The notes under the pieces: generated by a model
Told to the model about the DNA's origin: nothing
Seen by the model: only the letters and a program-made list of their open reading frames with translations
Databases searched by the model: none
NCBI GenBank assembly: GCA_034509755.1
Contig: CM067541.1
Coordinates: 24,044,001 to 24,108,000 of the forward strand
Direction: 5' to 3'
DNA: 64,000 nt
DNA from: Anisodus tanguticus
Taxonomy: Eukaryota; Streptophyta; Magnoliopsida; Solanales; Solanaceae
Program-made: the position numbers and the translations under genes
Shown: piece by piece, positions 33,101 through 44,929 of the stretch
Numbering within the stretch: position 1 is the first letter of the stretch
How the letters are laid out: every line of letters starts with the position of its first letter

Positions 33101-34190
33101 CTATCGTAAGTAAAACATTTTTAGGGGAGCTTGGTGTGATAGATTTTTATGAGGAAGGACATTCAACAGATAAGTGGCCATTTGGAGTGCATGATGCCAA
33201 AATACAGAGGGAAGTGAAACATGAGAAAGAGATGTTCTAACAATATTGTTAATGGTTCTAATTTTGCGTTCGGCCTTTCCATTTTGTGATGAAGTATGAG
33301 GACAAGACAAACGAAAGTGAAGACCATTTGTTTTGAAAAAATTCCAAAACTGTTTATTGTCAAACTCCCCCCATTGTCACATTGAATATTTTTTATATCA
33401 TGTTCAAATTGAGTTCGGATGAATGCTCTAAAAGTGAAAAAAGTGGAAAACACTTGTGATTTTTTCGATAAAGGGAATGTCCACAAATAATTAGAGTAGT
33501 CATCAAGTATAAGAAAATAATATCTATGACCAGAAGAACTCAAAACATGTGATGTCCAAATATCACAATGTAAAATATCAAATGGCAAAAGAGTGCATGA
33601 AGTAGAGGAAATAAATGGCAACTTAACATGTTTACCAAGTGTGCAAGAATGACACTTATTTAGAGTCCGTGTTTGGGTAAAAGAAATAAAATTATTTTGT
33701 TTAAGAGAAGCCAAAACAGCCTCTCCTGGATGTCCCAAACGTTAGTGCCAAGGCTGCAAAAACAGAAGGAAAATTGGATTGTTGTGTTGACGGATTTATT
33801 GGATAGAGCTCCCCCTTGCTATCACATATCATGAGAAGCTTCCCCGTCTGAAAATCATGCACGGAAAAGCCAAAGGGGTCAAAACGGACAGATACCCAAT
33901 TATCAGTTGTAAACTTTCTAGCAGAAACCAAGTTTTTGATTAATTTGGAAGCATGAAGGACATTCTTTAAAATTAGGGGTGGGTTTGGTGGTGACAATTT
34001 GCTAGAACCATAACTTTTTATTGAAATTAAATGGCCATTTCTGACAATTATTCCATTATCATTGCTCAAATTAAAATAGGACGAGAGATTACGTTGGGAG
34101 GACGTCATATGTGACGTCGCTCCGGAGTCCATATACCAATTTGAATTCGGTGGATTAAGTCCAAGAGTGTGCATGTCAGACTCAATTTCT
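33101..34190 (-). pseudogene. C1 protease and integrase core
   Basis: Protease NWYMDSGATSHMTS near 34130, then LVSARKFTTDNWVSV, and the pre-integrase and integrase parts: LHCDIWTSHVLSSSGHRYY near 33570, IKNIQCDNGG near 33380 and TSSQNGKAERKIRTINN near 33290. D, D and E are visible. Shifts occur near 33720 and near 33370, just after the second aspartate. Confidence 0.8.
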
Positions 34191-35308
34191 GTGGGGTGGG
34201 CCCCTGTTGAATGGGCCTCATGCCACTGGGTCGGCTGAGGCCCACTGCTACTACCTGTGTTAACAGATCCAGCGAAATGGGCCTGTTGGGCCTATTGCTG
34301 CTGCTGCTAATTTAGTGAAAAATACCCATTGTTTTGTTGAGGCTGGCCAGTGGGCCTTTGGAGCTGCCTGGCCCAATTGCCTGTTGGGGCTGGGCTGGGT
34401 GGTATAGCCCAAGGCCACTGCCAGCCGGTTGGTTGCTGCCACTATCTGCCGCCCATGCCGTCGTGTTGCTGCCACTATCCACCACCGGAGTTGGTGTTGC
34501 CGCCATTACCGCCGCCACCAGAATTTCGCTGGCCTCCACCTTTGTTATTTCCGTGAATTCCACCCTTATTTTTATTGTTATGACGTCCTTTTTTCCCCTT
34601 ATTTTGTTGAGAAGGGTCAAAACAATTATCATCATGTGAAGGAGTGGCAAGCATGGCGGAATTTGAAGTAGTTGCGGCCTTTTTCACCAAGCCCGACTCT
34701 TCAAGTACAAGCATGGACCTTGCTTGATAAAATTGTGGTAGAGGATTACTTTGACGGATTAGAGTTCCCACGCCGTTATACGCGTCGGTGAGACCGGCGA
34801 CCAATTGTAAGACTAACCGGTTATTAGTAACCGGTGAACCAACGTTTCTTAATTGATCGGCTAACACTTTGAGTCGTTGACAATATGTAGAAACATTTGG
34901 GAAGTCCGCCATGTCAATGGTTGAGAACTCTTGTTCCAATGTAACAGCGCGAGAGTTTTGGTTATCTTGAAAAATATCTCGCAAGCGTTCCCATGCCGCC
35001 ATGGCTGTGGAATCCGATTCCATTATCGTATGCAACAAGTCCGTGGAGATTGTTGCATAAATCCAACCAAGGATTGTGGCATCAAGTGTATCCCACAATT
35101 CCTTGTCTGCATCGTTTGTTATGTATTTTCCTTTACCATCTTTTGGAGGAATTATATGATGAAGAACTTTGTGAGCACGATAATATATTTTGAACAATTC
35201 CGCCCATGTCGCATAATGAACGGTTTCCATTTCTAGTTTGATGGAAATATGTGTTTTGATGTTTGAGACAGCTAGGGCAGGTTGAAAGGATGTTTTGGTT
35301 TCAGACAT
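34191..35308 (-). pseudogene. C1 gag
   Basis: Starts MSETKTSFQPALAVSNIKTH and stays open for 277 codons, the best preserved gag here. Capsid blocks include LWDTLDATILGWIYATI, DLLHTIMESDSTAMAAWERL, CQRLKVLADQLRNVGSPVT and LVLQLVAGLTDAYNGV. The tail is Asn/Gly-rich, then Gln/Pro/Trp-rich, without a CCHC knuckle. Stops appear only in the tail near 34320 and 34300. The 135-base distance from primer site to ATG is normal for this group. Confidence 0.8.
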
Positions 35309-35445
35309 AATTGGTTGTGATGAATGATAATCAATAATGGAGTAAGAGAGAAAAAAATTGAAGAAATTTCGGCCAACTAGGGTTCTAGGGAGGAAGATGA
35401 CCGAAAATTTGGAAGAAAATAAACTAATTTTGGATCTTTCCTTAA

Positions 35446-35458
35446 GCTCTTGATACCA
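35446..35458 (-). other. Primer-binding site of C1
   Basis: The sense strand reads TGGTATCAAGAGC, adjacent to the LTR end. The same variant is found in element D. It pairs with the 3' end of initiator Met-tRNA. Confidence 0.85.
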
Positions 35459-35688
35459 TGTAAGACTTTTAATGTATTTTCCTCAATGTATTCATCCTTC
35501 AAGGGTACAATATATACACCATATACATTAATTAGGAAGAGTCAATTTAGCCTAATCTTCCTAATCAATTCCTAATAATCTTCTACCTAATTAACATAAT
35601 ATTCCTAATTAACATTTTACTACCTACCATATATAAAATAATACTACATTAATACATAATAATATTATGATTGCATAATATTCTAACA
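35459..35688 (-). repeat. C1 5' LTR
   Basis: 230 bases, from TGTTAGAATATTATG to GTCTTACA on the sense strand. AT-rich, containing several ATTAGGAA/CCTAATTA repeats. No second copy is present in the window. Confidence 0.75.
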
Positions 35689-35789
35689 GTGAGGTGGCAT
35701 CCCATGTGATGTCCACCTCACTAAATTGCCAGTGTCACGATGAATTAGGTGTCCATCTTGGACAGTCTTAACAGAAGAGGGGGTGTTTG

Positions 35790-36715
35790 AGCTTAGGGTT
35801 GTTTAAAATCGAACCAAAACTAATAATCCGAACCAAAAAAATGCTATTTATTTATCGGTAATGCGTTACTCCCTTTCTCCCAATTCATGTGATGTACTTT
35901 CATTTGATACTCAGTTTAAAAAATAAAGGAAGACTTTTGAATCTTATGGTCTAAAATAAGTCCAAAATAGTGGTGTGGTTATAGATCATCTCGTTTTGCG
36001 TAAAAGATAAAGTTTAAAGTTAAATTATAGCCAAATATAAAAATATGTCATTCTTTTTTTGACGTACTAAAAAAATTGAGTCATTCTTTTTAAAAAAGAA
36101 GGAGTATTAATTTAATAGTTCGGTAACGGTTTAGGTTTTTCTACTGAGTTATCAGTTTTGTTAGGATTTAGGATTTTTTTCTTAATGGATTTTAACCCAT
36201 AACCCAATAATAATTTTACTCTTAGGTGTATAAAGTCACTTGATAAAAGTTTGATTGATTACTCAGAAGATTACGAGATATTTGCTTTGTCTTACGACTC
36301 ACCCACTAGAACATATTATTACATTGAACAGTTCATTAAGTTGTGCTAGCTATAGCTCTATCTTTGGGCTGCCCCTTTAAGTGCATGTTATTGTATTCCT
36401 ATAGTTTTTTAAAACTATATATGTAGTGCAACTAATATGAGAATAAAGGTTCTTTTCATTGAAATATGAAGGTGTTATTTAGATTTATTAAGTTTCAGTA
36501 GTTATTATAATGAAATTTCTTTACATAATGCGGTTTACTTTATATTTAAAATTTCACAAACTATTAAATCGACAATCAAATTATTAACGACTAATAATTA
36601 ATAAATCAACAATCAATATTTTAACAATTTTATAATAATTTATCATATCTATACATCGATAATCGATAAATCAAATCAATAACATTCAAACCGAATCGAA
36701 CCACCCATACCGTAA
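35790..36715. mobile_element. hAT-like non-autonomous element (GGTTCGGTT type)
   Basis: The ends contain AGGGTTGTTTAAAATCGAACC on the left and a mirrored CCGAATCGAACCACCCATA on the right, with further GTTCGGT and TCGATAAT motifs inside. This end pattern is common in plant hAT-type MITEs. I could not find a clean 8-bp target duplication, so the borders are approximate. It is interrupted by the Stowaway copy. Confidence 0.4.
35869..36104. mobile_element. Stowaway-type MITE
   Basis: 236 bases between TA dinucleotides, starting CTCCCTTTCTCCCAATTCATG and ending AAGAAGGAG. The inverted ends and TA target site are those of Tc1/mariner-type Stowaway MITEs. Inner phrases such as GACTTTTGAATCTTATGGTC and TATAGCCAAATAT resemble a Stowaway family I know from Solanaceae (recollection). 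It is nested in the GGTTCGGTT element. Confidence 0.7.
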
Positions 36716-37622
36716 TTCTTGGTAGTGTTTCAAGACGCTTCGAACATACAGAAAGGAGGACATTAACCCAAAAAGATACAAAAAAGGACAATGTCCTTTC
36801 CCCCACATTTTGTAGTCTTTTAAATTTGGATAAGGTTTGTTGGCACATATTTCAATATTATTATTTTGTCGATTTTGCATTTATTTTTCACTTTAAAGTG
36901 AAAATGATAGATGGTTCCTTCTGTGAAATTTTGACAGGTTGATTATGCAAATTTCAGATTTTGAGGTATTATTTGTTTTGTGGCGCAATATTATTTGTTA
37001 TGTGGTCATTTAATGGACATTGAGGAACTTTGTTTTGTCGTAGCTATAATTAAGGTTGGCTAGTGATGTAGCTTTCATTAAGTATAATTAATGTTGGCTT
37101 GACAACTTTGAAATTAGCATTGGATTATATCTAATCATATTTGAAATTTTGGATCGTAGTCCCGTATTTTACTCCATTTTTGTTTGATAATATGTCAGTT
37201 CTCTTGTCAATCCCATCTATTTCATCTTCTATTGAGCTATCTAATTGGATACAAAATTCACCTCTATAATCCACCTGCAACTTAATTATAAAAAAGTAAA
37301 TGATTAAATAAATTAAGTATAATACTATAGGCGAATCCAACGAGAAATCAAATATTATGTCATTTAAGTAATCAACTTAGTTTCCTTAAATGATACAAAA
37401 TGTTAGAAGAACTATAAAGAATAGGTGATGATGTGTATTCTAAATATTACAAACTCCAAGGGGTTGGGACAAGTTACTCCATCACAATACCAAAATAAAT
37501 AAATTAATCCACTTCTTTTTTTTGTTTTGTTTTTTGGTTTTTGGGTGTCTCAATAGAGAACCACTTCTTTATTTAAATCATTTTAAACCAACATTGATTA
37601 CTATAAGAATTATGGTGGAGCA
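36716..37622. other. Intergenic, nothing recognised
   Basis: AT-rich, no coding or structural signal that I can support. Short open frames near 36630-36880 and 37131-37340 have no family resemblance. Confidence 0.6.
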
Positions 37623-37627
37623 GTAAC

Positions 37628-37833
37628 GGTAAGATGGAATAATTTCCCAAAGGGATTCCTTTCATTATTCATAATATATATAGTTGTACAGAGGTTGATT
37701 CCTAATACAATAAGAATCCTAACTTACCTTAAATGGTTGATTCCTAATACAATAAGAATCCTAAGTTACCTTAAATATACATCTATCATAATTACAAAAT
37801 ATACTGTGAATATTCGGAGAGTATTCGCTAATA
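37628..37833 (-). repeat. D 3' LTR
   Basis: 206 bases. It differs from the 5' LTR mainly by having two instead of three copies of a 42-base unit (GGTTGATTCCTAATACAATA and following), plus a few substitutions. Its internal border is marked by a GAAGGGGAG polypurine tract (37834-37842). Confidence 0.85.
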
Positions 37834-38610
37834 CTCCCCTTCAGTCGGAGCGGGAGGAGGCCGAACGCTAAGGCTGGATCGCAAGTCGGTGAAAAGTTGT
37901 CTCAGTAGTCCCTTTGCGAAAATGTTTGCATACTGATAGGAGGAAGGCACGTGTAATATTTTGACCTGACCACGGGCAACCTTCTCTCGCACAAAGTGAA
38001 TAACCATCTCAATATGCTTGGTCCGCTGATGTTGGACCGGATTATGAGACATATAGATGGCAGATATGTTGTCACAATAGACTATAGACGCCTTTCGTAG
38101 TGGACACTGGAGCTCCAAAAAGAGATTTCAGAGCCAACAGATCTCAACAACGACATTAACAACTCCGCGATATTCTGCTTCAGCACTCGAACGGGATAGT
38201 GTGGCCTGCCGATTGGCGGACCATGAGATAAGATTATCCCCAAGAAATACATAGTAGCTTGAGGTGGAGCGACGTGTGTCGGGGCATCCTGCCCAATCTA
38301 AATCCGTGTAGGAGAGTAACTTAGTTGGGGCAGAGGGATAGAGATGTAATCCAAAGTCCAGTGTGCCCTTAACGTATATGATAATACGTTTGAGGGCGGC
38401 AAAATGGGACTCTCGGGGGTCGTGAATAAATAGACACACCTGCTGAACGACATATGCAATATCAGGCCTAGTAAATGTAAGATACTGAAGGGCACCTGCA
38501 ATACTCCGATATAGAGTGTGATCAGAAACTGGCGCACCGTCATTGGCACTGAGCTTTGATTTTGAGTCAACCGGAGTTGGCATAATTTTACAATTTGCCA
38601 TCTTAGCCCT
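37834..38610 (-). pseudogene. D RNase H and end of RT
   Basis: Blocks in order: MPTPVDSKSKLSANDGAPVS, SIAGALQYLTFTRPDIAYVV, YTDLDWAGCPDTRRSTS, LISWSANRQATLSRSSAEAE, VYCDNISAIYMSHNPVQHQR and HVPSSYQYANIFAKGL. This is the copia RNase H with D (TDLDW), E (SSAEAEY) and D (YCDN) all present. One stop near 38125 splits it. It ends about ten codons before the LTR. Confidence 0.85.
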
Positions 38611-39300
38611 GTATACTATCTTTTCTGCATATTATGCTGACACAAAAACATAGTGGCTGCAGATCTGGTCACTAATATACCCAAAAAATAACTCAGCTTG
38701 CCCAAGTCAGTCATAGCAAATTCAGTTTTAAGTAGAGCAATGATTTCATTCTTCAAACCGTCAAATGAGGCAGTAAGAACAATGTCATCCACATATAATA
38801 GCAAATAAGCAGTGTTGCAACCTCGATGAAAAGTGAAGAGAGATTATCACACCTGCTACATATAAAACCGATCTGCATAAGATACCTAGCAAAGCGATCA
38901 TACCAAGCGCAGGGTGCTTGTTTCAAGCCATACAATGACTTCCTGAGACGACATACAAACTGTGGAACTGTAGAATGAACAAAGCCAGGAGGCTGATGCA
39001 TGTACACAGTTTCTTTCAAATCCCCATGAAGAAATGCATTCTTGACATCAAGCTGATGAATCGGCCAATGCATGCCCATAGCAATACTGAGAACAGTTCG
39101 AATAGTGGTCGGTTTAACAACCGGACTGAATATCTCACCACAATCAAATACCTTCCTGCTGATTAGTGACATTGGCAACTAGTCTTGCCTTATACCGCTC
39201 CAAGTCACCACTGTCTCTGAACTTGTGACGAAATAGCCACATACATAAATAACATTCACACCGTCTGGTCTAGGTACCAAATCCTAAGTGTTCTGCTTGG
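38611..39300 (-). pseudogene. D reverse transcriptase
   Basis: GEIFSPVVKPTTIRTVLSIA, HQLDVKNAFLHGDLKETVYM, RLRKSLYGLKQAPCAWYDRF and the catalytic loop LLYVDDIVLTAS near 38795. The loop is in a different frame from the first part because of a shift near 38830. The N-terminal RT part near 39180-39300 also has a shift at KARLVAN. Confidence 0.85.
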
Positions 39301-41045
39301 TTAAAGCTTTAAACTCCTCGCACATGACCACATTCCAATTAGGGTCCAATTTTGATAGTTTTGGATTTTTTGAAATGGGTGATAGGTTTGTGTGGAGAGG
39401 TTGAAGTGAACCTTGGGTTTGAAGATCCCGTGTTGTGAACGAGTCTCCATGCGATGGGTAGGCAGAAGTGGGAGGTATGGACCGGGAGGTTGCATGTCTA
39501 CTATTTCTGGACTGGGAGGCAGCAGTGCTGTTGGGGGGCAGGAGACACGGCTGGAGGCAGCAGGAGTGTTGGTGGGGTGTTCGACCGAGAGCAGGGATTT
39601 GTTTGGGTGGTGTCGGGGATGGGGCTGTCGGAACAGTGGGATGTTGTTGGTATAGAGTTTAGATAGCCGGGGACAGACTCGGTTCATCAAGAAAGATGTA
39701 ATAGGTGGTCTAAAATTTTTGGAGATTTGATCAAGGAAAGGTCGTCTCGTCAAAGGTGACGTGACCGTAGACGATGATTTTGTGAGTGGCAATGTCATAG
39801 CACAGGTAGCCCCAATGAGTAGGAGAGAGACCAACGAAGATACAGGGCAGGGTGCGAGGGGCAAGTTTGTGAGGTGCATTGGAGGCTATGTTTGGGTAGC
39901 ATAAGCAGCCGAAAATACGGAGATGATCATATGATGGGAGCCTACGGTATAAGATTTCGGTAGGGGACTTGTTTTAGAGAGTGCTAGTTGGTAAAATATT
40001 AAGAAGGGATTCTACAATTTTAACAGCATAGACCCAAAAAGGCGATGGTATACAGGCATGGAATAGAAGGGTGCGAACCATGTTATTGATAGTACGTATA
40101 ATTCGTTCAGCCTTTCCGTTTTGGGAGGAAGTATAGGGACAGGAAAAATGGAAAACCATGCCTTGTTTAGAGCAGAAATTGTGAAATGCCGAGTTATTAA
40201 ATTCACGTCCATTATCACATTGGAATGATTTGACAAATTTTTCAAACTTTATTTTAATGAATTTTTGAAACTCAAGAAATTTGGCAAAAACTTCAGATTT
40301 GAATTTCAGTGGGTAAATCCAGACAAAATGTGAAAAATTATCTAAGAATACTAGATAAAATTTTTGATACAAAGAGCTAACAATCAGAGATGTCCACAAA
40401 TCAGCATGAACAATATCAAAAGGAGAAAAAGTAACACTGTTTGATGGCATAAATGGAAGACGAGTATGCTTGCCGAGAGGGAAAGAAAGACAGTGTTGGG
40501 CAAATTTCTCATTATTACATTGAATGCGCTTAGTAGTCCTAAGAAAAGTAAAAACTAGGTCTCCGGGGTGTCCGAGTCTGTTGTGCCAAGTTGAGGGAGA
40601 GATGGCCGCAAGGGATAGATGTGATTGCGGTCTGACAGCAGAAGATTTAGTGAAGGGGTAGAGGTCTCCCACACTATTGCAGCGTGTAAGAATTTCCCCC
40701 GTAGTGAGATCCTTCATAGATAAACTAAAAGGGTCAAATTCGACAGACACAAAATTATTTCTAGTGAATTTTCTAACAGAGATTAAGTTTTTAATGATGT
40801 TAGGGGTGTAGAGGACGTGACTTAGGGAGAAAGGCAGGTGGGGAAGTTTGGCATGTGTGTTGCCGTAACCTTCAATTGGAATGCGATGACCATTGCCGAC
40901 AGTAATGAATTGAGAACACTTTAGCCGAAGTAGTTGAGATAAGTTACCTGACGACCGGGTGAGGTGAGATGTGGCTCCGGTGTCCATGTACCAATTTTCG
41001 TCGGGCTGTTGAAGGTTCACAGTGTTGAAGGCCTGGCCCAAGTCG
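39301..41045 (-). pseudogene. D protease and integrase
   Basis: A 355-codon open frame (41041-39974) carries the protease NWYMDTGATSHLTR, pre-integrase TWHNRLGHPG, and integrase core HADLWTSLIVSS, FQCDNGREFNN, TSSQNGKAERIIRTINN. Catalytic D, D and E are intact. After a stop near 39973 and a shift, the integrase end (YDIATHKIIVYGHVTFDE) and a Pro/His/Ser-rich linker follow to about 39300. Confidence 0.85.
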
Positions 41046-42143
41046 GTGGGAGCCAGGCTGCTGCCTTGCGGTTACTGCTGGATCAAGACCAGGTGGGCTC
41101 GCTGCTCGCTGCTGTGGGTGGGCTGCTCGTTGTTGGGCAGGCGAGCCCAATAGGCCGATCGACCAAGCGAGGTTCTTTGGAACCGGGCCCTGTAGTTGGG
41201 TATGGGCATGCAGGCGAGGCCCAATTCCGCTGATTGGGCCATATTGGCTGTTGTCCAGTCCACGGGAAATAGGCAATGTTTGGGTTTGGCTGTTGGTTAC
41301 GGTTGCCTTTGTCGCGACCCTTCCCTTTATTGTTGTTACCGCGGCCTCTACCACCACGCCCTCCGCCGTAGGACTGTTGTTACTGTTGCTGGTAGTCTTG
41401 CGGTGGTGGCTGGATGGTGTTGGCCGCTGGTGGAGTCATGCCGTCAATGGCTAATGCCTTGTGAGCGTGCTCATCTTGTTTGGCATGACGTGTTTCTTCT
41501 AACAAAAGTTGTGAACGTGCATTGTTGAAACTTGGGAGAGGGATAGCTTGTTGAATCATCGTTGCGAGTGTATTATATTCACCTTTCGGTAAACCAGCAA
41601 CTAGTTGAACCACCATCTTTATTTCTGAAACAGAAGTCCCTACGTTAGACAGTTGGTCGGTTATAAGTTTCAGTTACTTACAATATTCGGACATGTTGTT
41701 AAAATTCTCGAGATGTGTATTATTGAACTGCTATTCCAAATACACGACCCGAGTATTTTTATTGTCCTAAAAATTTCTTCTAGTCGGACCCAAAGTTCAC
41801 TTGCCGTAGCACCTGTTTTCATGATAGTGCACAACAAGTCTTTAGAGATGGTGCCGTAGATCCATTGTTTGACGATGGCGTCAAGGCGACGCCAGGTTGA
41901 GTCTGCAACATCGGTGGGACGAGGAACAGAATCATCAATATGGTCGAGCACATTGTATGCACATGTATGAATATAGAATAGTTCCATCCACATGGAATAT
42001 TAACAGTCTTCTTGGTCAATAATTATAGGGATAAAATTTTTGATGTTGTTAAAGGCGAATGCCGGATGAAAAGAAGACAATGAACGTTGAGAGGGGTTGT
42101 CAAGTGTGCTAGTGGATGAACCAGAATTAGTGGGGAAAGACAT
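41046..42143 (-). pseudogene. D gag
   Basis: The ATG is about 100 bases after the primer site. Ser/Thr-rich opening, then PAFAFNNIKNFIPI, a stop where Trp is expected in the next block, LDAIVKQWIYGTISKDLLCT, and after a shift near 41680 MVVQLVAGLPKGEYNTLATM. The C-terminal part is Gln/Pro/Gly-rich, GC-rich and repetitive, without a CCHC knuckle, like C1 and E. Confidence 0.75.
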
Positions 42144-42231
42144 GGTGGCAACCTTGTTGCCGCCGGCCGAGAGGAAGTGAAGAGGGAGGGTTTCGGCCGT
42201 GAGAAAATTTTAGAGAGGGGATTAGGGTTTG

Positions 42232-42244
42232 GCTCTTGATACCA
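42232..42244 (-). other. Primer-binding site of D
   Basis: TGGTATCAAGAGC on the sense strand, directly after the LTR. Identical to that of C1. Confidence 0.9.
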
Positions 42245-42492
42245 TGTAAGATGGAATAATTTCCCTTAGGAATTCCTTTCATTATTCACAATATATATAG
42301 TTGTACAGAGGTTGAATCCTAATACAATAAGAATCCTAACTTACCTTAAATGGTTGATTCCTAATACAATAAGAATCCTAACTTACCTTAAATGGTTGAT
42401 TCCTAATACAATAAGAATCCTAAGTTACCTTAAATATACATCTATCATAATTATAAAATATACTGTGAATATTCGGAGAATATTCGCTAATA
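42245..42492 (-). repeat. D 5' LTR
   Basis: 248 bases ending CTTACA at the primer site. Contains three tandem copies of the 42-base unit, where the other LTR has two; the length difference is exactly 42. Confidence 0.9.
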
Positions 42493-42504
42493 GTAACTAC
42501 TCCT

Positions 42505-42590
42505 TCATTCTTAATCAGAGGATCCCGGGTTCAAGCCCTTGTATGGAGTGGTCTTTGTTAGGGAGTATTTCACCCCTAATATGAGACTTA
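42505..42590 (+). repeat. Possible SINE fragment
   Basis: AGAGGATCCCGGGTTCAAGC holds a tRNA-like B box (GGTTCAAGC), followed by TATGGAGTGGTCTTTGTTAG and GGGAGTATTTCACCCCTAAT. The arrangement resembles tRNA-derived plant SINEs. No A box or tail is clear, so this is a weak call. Confidence 0.35.
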
Positions 42591-43269
42591 CCGACATAAA
42601 TTCAAATTTACTCAACTTTTAATAAGAATATCAAACACTGAATAAGAAAAGAAATATCAAAATGATCTTTCTACTTTCTACTCCTTTTTAAGCAAAATCA
42701 TAAGCAGTATGCTTATGGTATTTTATTTCATAATCTCAAAATTATGTACACAAGGAAGTGGAAAAAAAGCAAAGCAGAAAAACAAAATAAACCTACTGTA
42801 GAAAGAAAAACTAGCTTGTTAACCTTGAATCGGAAACTAATGAAAACAACCTAGAACTAAATGTAGGAACAAACATCTGCTTTGGATTGATGTCACTATC
42901 AGTCACCTCTAAGCTCTCACAAAGTGCTATGAAATCAAATCCAAATGATAAATCAAGCAGAGTGTTGTAGCATCTTTTTCTAAGTTGTTGTAGCAGAAGT
43001 TCTGATATTCCTTTCGTACGATCTTGTTGTTGTAAGTATGTAGTCAATGTACTCCTCTATCATCTGGTATTTGATCTTCTTGTAATGACTGCATTCATCA
43101 TCTAATGATATCTTTCTAACAGGCTGAACATTTCTCTTAATACCACACATTAGATAGGATCCCTTTAGATGATTATACAACGGTCTTCTTATGTGAATAA
43201 CTTGTTCTGCTTGTAAACTTGTTCATCAAACAGTTTTGGCTGCTTAGTGGTTTTTGATGATATGCAGAA
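42591..43269. other. AT-rich stretch beside LINE G
   Basis: Two overlapping minus-strand frames (43180-42811), linked by a shift near 43030, read as a plausible protein end (LDLSFGFDFIALCESLEVTD), but I do not recognise it. It may be the 3' flank of LINE G or a gene remnant. Confidence 0.35.
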
Positions 43270-43394
43270 TATGCATCAATTTGGCTCTCTAATCTTGAAA
43301 GCTGAGTACTTGAAATGAGGTTTCATACTTTTATCACTATTTAAAATACTCCTTGCTTAGCTTGGTAATTCCTGAAAGTTGTTTAATTGTATTG

Positions 43395-43950
43395 TACCTG
43401 CAAAATAAAAAAAATCATGTTAGCTAAAAATTCTGCCAGTGCATTGCCTTCCCTAAGGATGTGAGCAATCTGCACATGGCCTACATTCCTCCAGTGTTGT
43501 ATCCTTCTCACAATCAACCTGATTTTTCATGGAATATCTCATCTTCCCTCCAAAATGTTTACCATTATTAAAGAATCAGTTTCAATGAGAACATGTTGTA
43601 TATGATTGTTGATGCAGTATTCAATACCATCCTAAATAGTTATAGCCTTAGCACATATATTTGTAGTATCTGCTAATCTCTTAGAACTAGCAAACACCAA
43701 GTCTCCTTCTGCATTTCTAATACAAAATGTTGCTGAGCTTAAATCTAAATTTCCCCTTGAAGCATCATTTGTGTTGCACTTATATCAACCTGTTGTAGGA
43801 TATCTCCATTGAACCCTCCTAACTCTCATGATTGATCTATATCCATCCAAGAACTGCACTAATTGTGGCCAGTCTTGTGGTATGTGTTTCAACCAAGGGT
43901 ACATTGTAACTTCCAAGTGATGGATATTCTAATTGATACAATATATAACC
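43395..43950 (-). pseudogene. LINE G RNase H (RVT_3)
   Basis: The minus strand reads RRVQWRYPTTG, a stop, YKCNTNDASRGN near 43785, HVLIETDSLIMVNILEGR near 43590 and VQIAHILREGNALAEFLANM near 43450. These match the K-x-N-x-D-G-A, E-T-D-S and R-E-G-N-x-x-A blocks of LINE-linked RNase H. Stops interrupt it three times. Confidence 0.7.
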
Positions 43951-43989
43951 TTAGCTCTACTCATTGAACCACCATGTAATCTTGCATTT

Positions 43990-44720
43990 CTCCTATTTCA
44001 TAATTGCCAACAGATGAATGCTAGGGTTGCTTGAATGACAAGCTTTAGTATTGGAGAGCATCTGACATCCCACTATTTCGCATTTGACATCCCACCATTT
44101 CACAACATTCTGATGGATCTGCACCAAAGGACCAAGAATACCAAGTGCACTTGTGTAATAATTCCAAATGAAAACAACAAATTCTCCAGTAAGAAACAAG
44201 TGTTGCATTGTTTCTTCTTTATGTTGAGGTATATCACAACAGTAACATCTAGAAGTTATAGTTATCTTCATTCTTTTTAAATTTTTTATCCACAAGAAAT
44301 ATGAACTTCCAAATTCTCTATAGGAAAAAAGAGATTTTGAATGGAACACCTTTAATCCATAAATTAGAGTAATGCATTGATATATGATCCTTCTGCCTTA
44401 AGAAATTCCATGCACTACTAACTGTGAACTTAGCATTACCAGTGAGCATCCACCATGGATTGTCATTTTCATCAACCCTCTCTCCATTACCAAGCGCATC
44501 CCTAACATGACTCATGACATTTTCTGGGAAAGTATCCTACATTTTCTGATAATCCCATCCATCTGCTGTCATGAAATAGTTAAGCTCATCTATCTGAGGT
44601 TGAATTCGACAAACATGTTTGAGAGAACCTAGTTTGGACCAGTTTTCATGCCACATATTGCATTCCCCATTCTTAGGCTACACCAGATATGCTGCTCAGT
44701 TTGATCTCTAGCTTCCAACA
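43990..44720 (-). pseudogene. LINE G zf-RVT domain
   Basis: NPWWMLTGNAKFTVSSAWNF near 44450, LWIKGVPFKISFFLWR near 44350, then a Cys-rich CCDIPQHKEETMQHLF near 44230. This is the zinc-binding reverse transcriptase domain (W-x-x-x-x-x-G-x-F-x-x-x-S-A-W, P-x-K-I-x-F-F-L-W). It has a shift near 44330. Confidence 0.75.
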
Positions 44721-44929
44721 TTTTCTTTCATATTTGTAAACCATCTTTCCACTGCACTTCAGTAGGTATAAGTTTCTTACAATATTTGTTCCCCATGAAT
44801 GTTGACCAAACTGTATTGGTTATTCTAAATCTCCACCAAAGCTTTGTAAATAGTGCATTGGAGACATCATATAAAGACTTGAATCCTAGCCTACCTTCTT
44901 TCTTTGGTAGACATACTTTTTCCCAAGTA

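Larger units (their letters stand above)
32291..35688 (-). mobile_element. Retrofit/Ale-like copia C1, 3' half missing
   Basis: Short 5' LTR, initiator-Met-type primer site, gag, protease, integrase and the first part of RT. It then breaks off at the fusion with C2. Short LTRs, a Gly-rich gag tail in place of a zinc knuckle, and the wording of gag and protease fit the Retrofit/Ale group of copia elements. The base after the LTR begins GTGAG, but no matching flank can be found because the 3' LTR is absent. Confidence 0.8.
37623..42497 (-). mobile_element. Retrofit/Ale-like copia D with target duplication
   Basis: A full-length element: 5' LTR (right), primer site, gag, PR, IN, RT, RH, polypurine tract, 3' LTR (left). 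It is flanked by the same five bases GTAAC (37623-37627 and 42493-42497), a perfect target-site duplication. Coding is split among all three frames with few stops inside each part, so it is younger than A1 but not functional. LTR starts read TATTAG in both copies, not the usual TG. Confidence 0.9.

Noticed and set aside
34260..34671. Several plus-strand frames rich in Cys, Pro and Leu
   Set aside because: Antisense of the Gly/Gln/Asn-rich tail of C1 gag.
42312..42584. Frame with repeated PNTIRILTYLKWLI units
   Set aside because: Translation of the 42-bp tandem repeat in the D LTR, not a protein.
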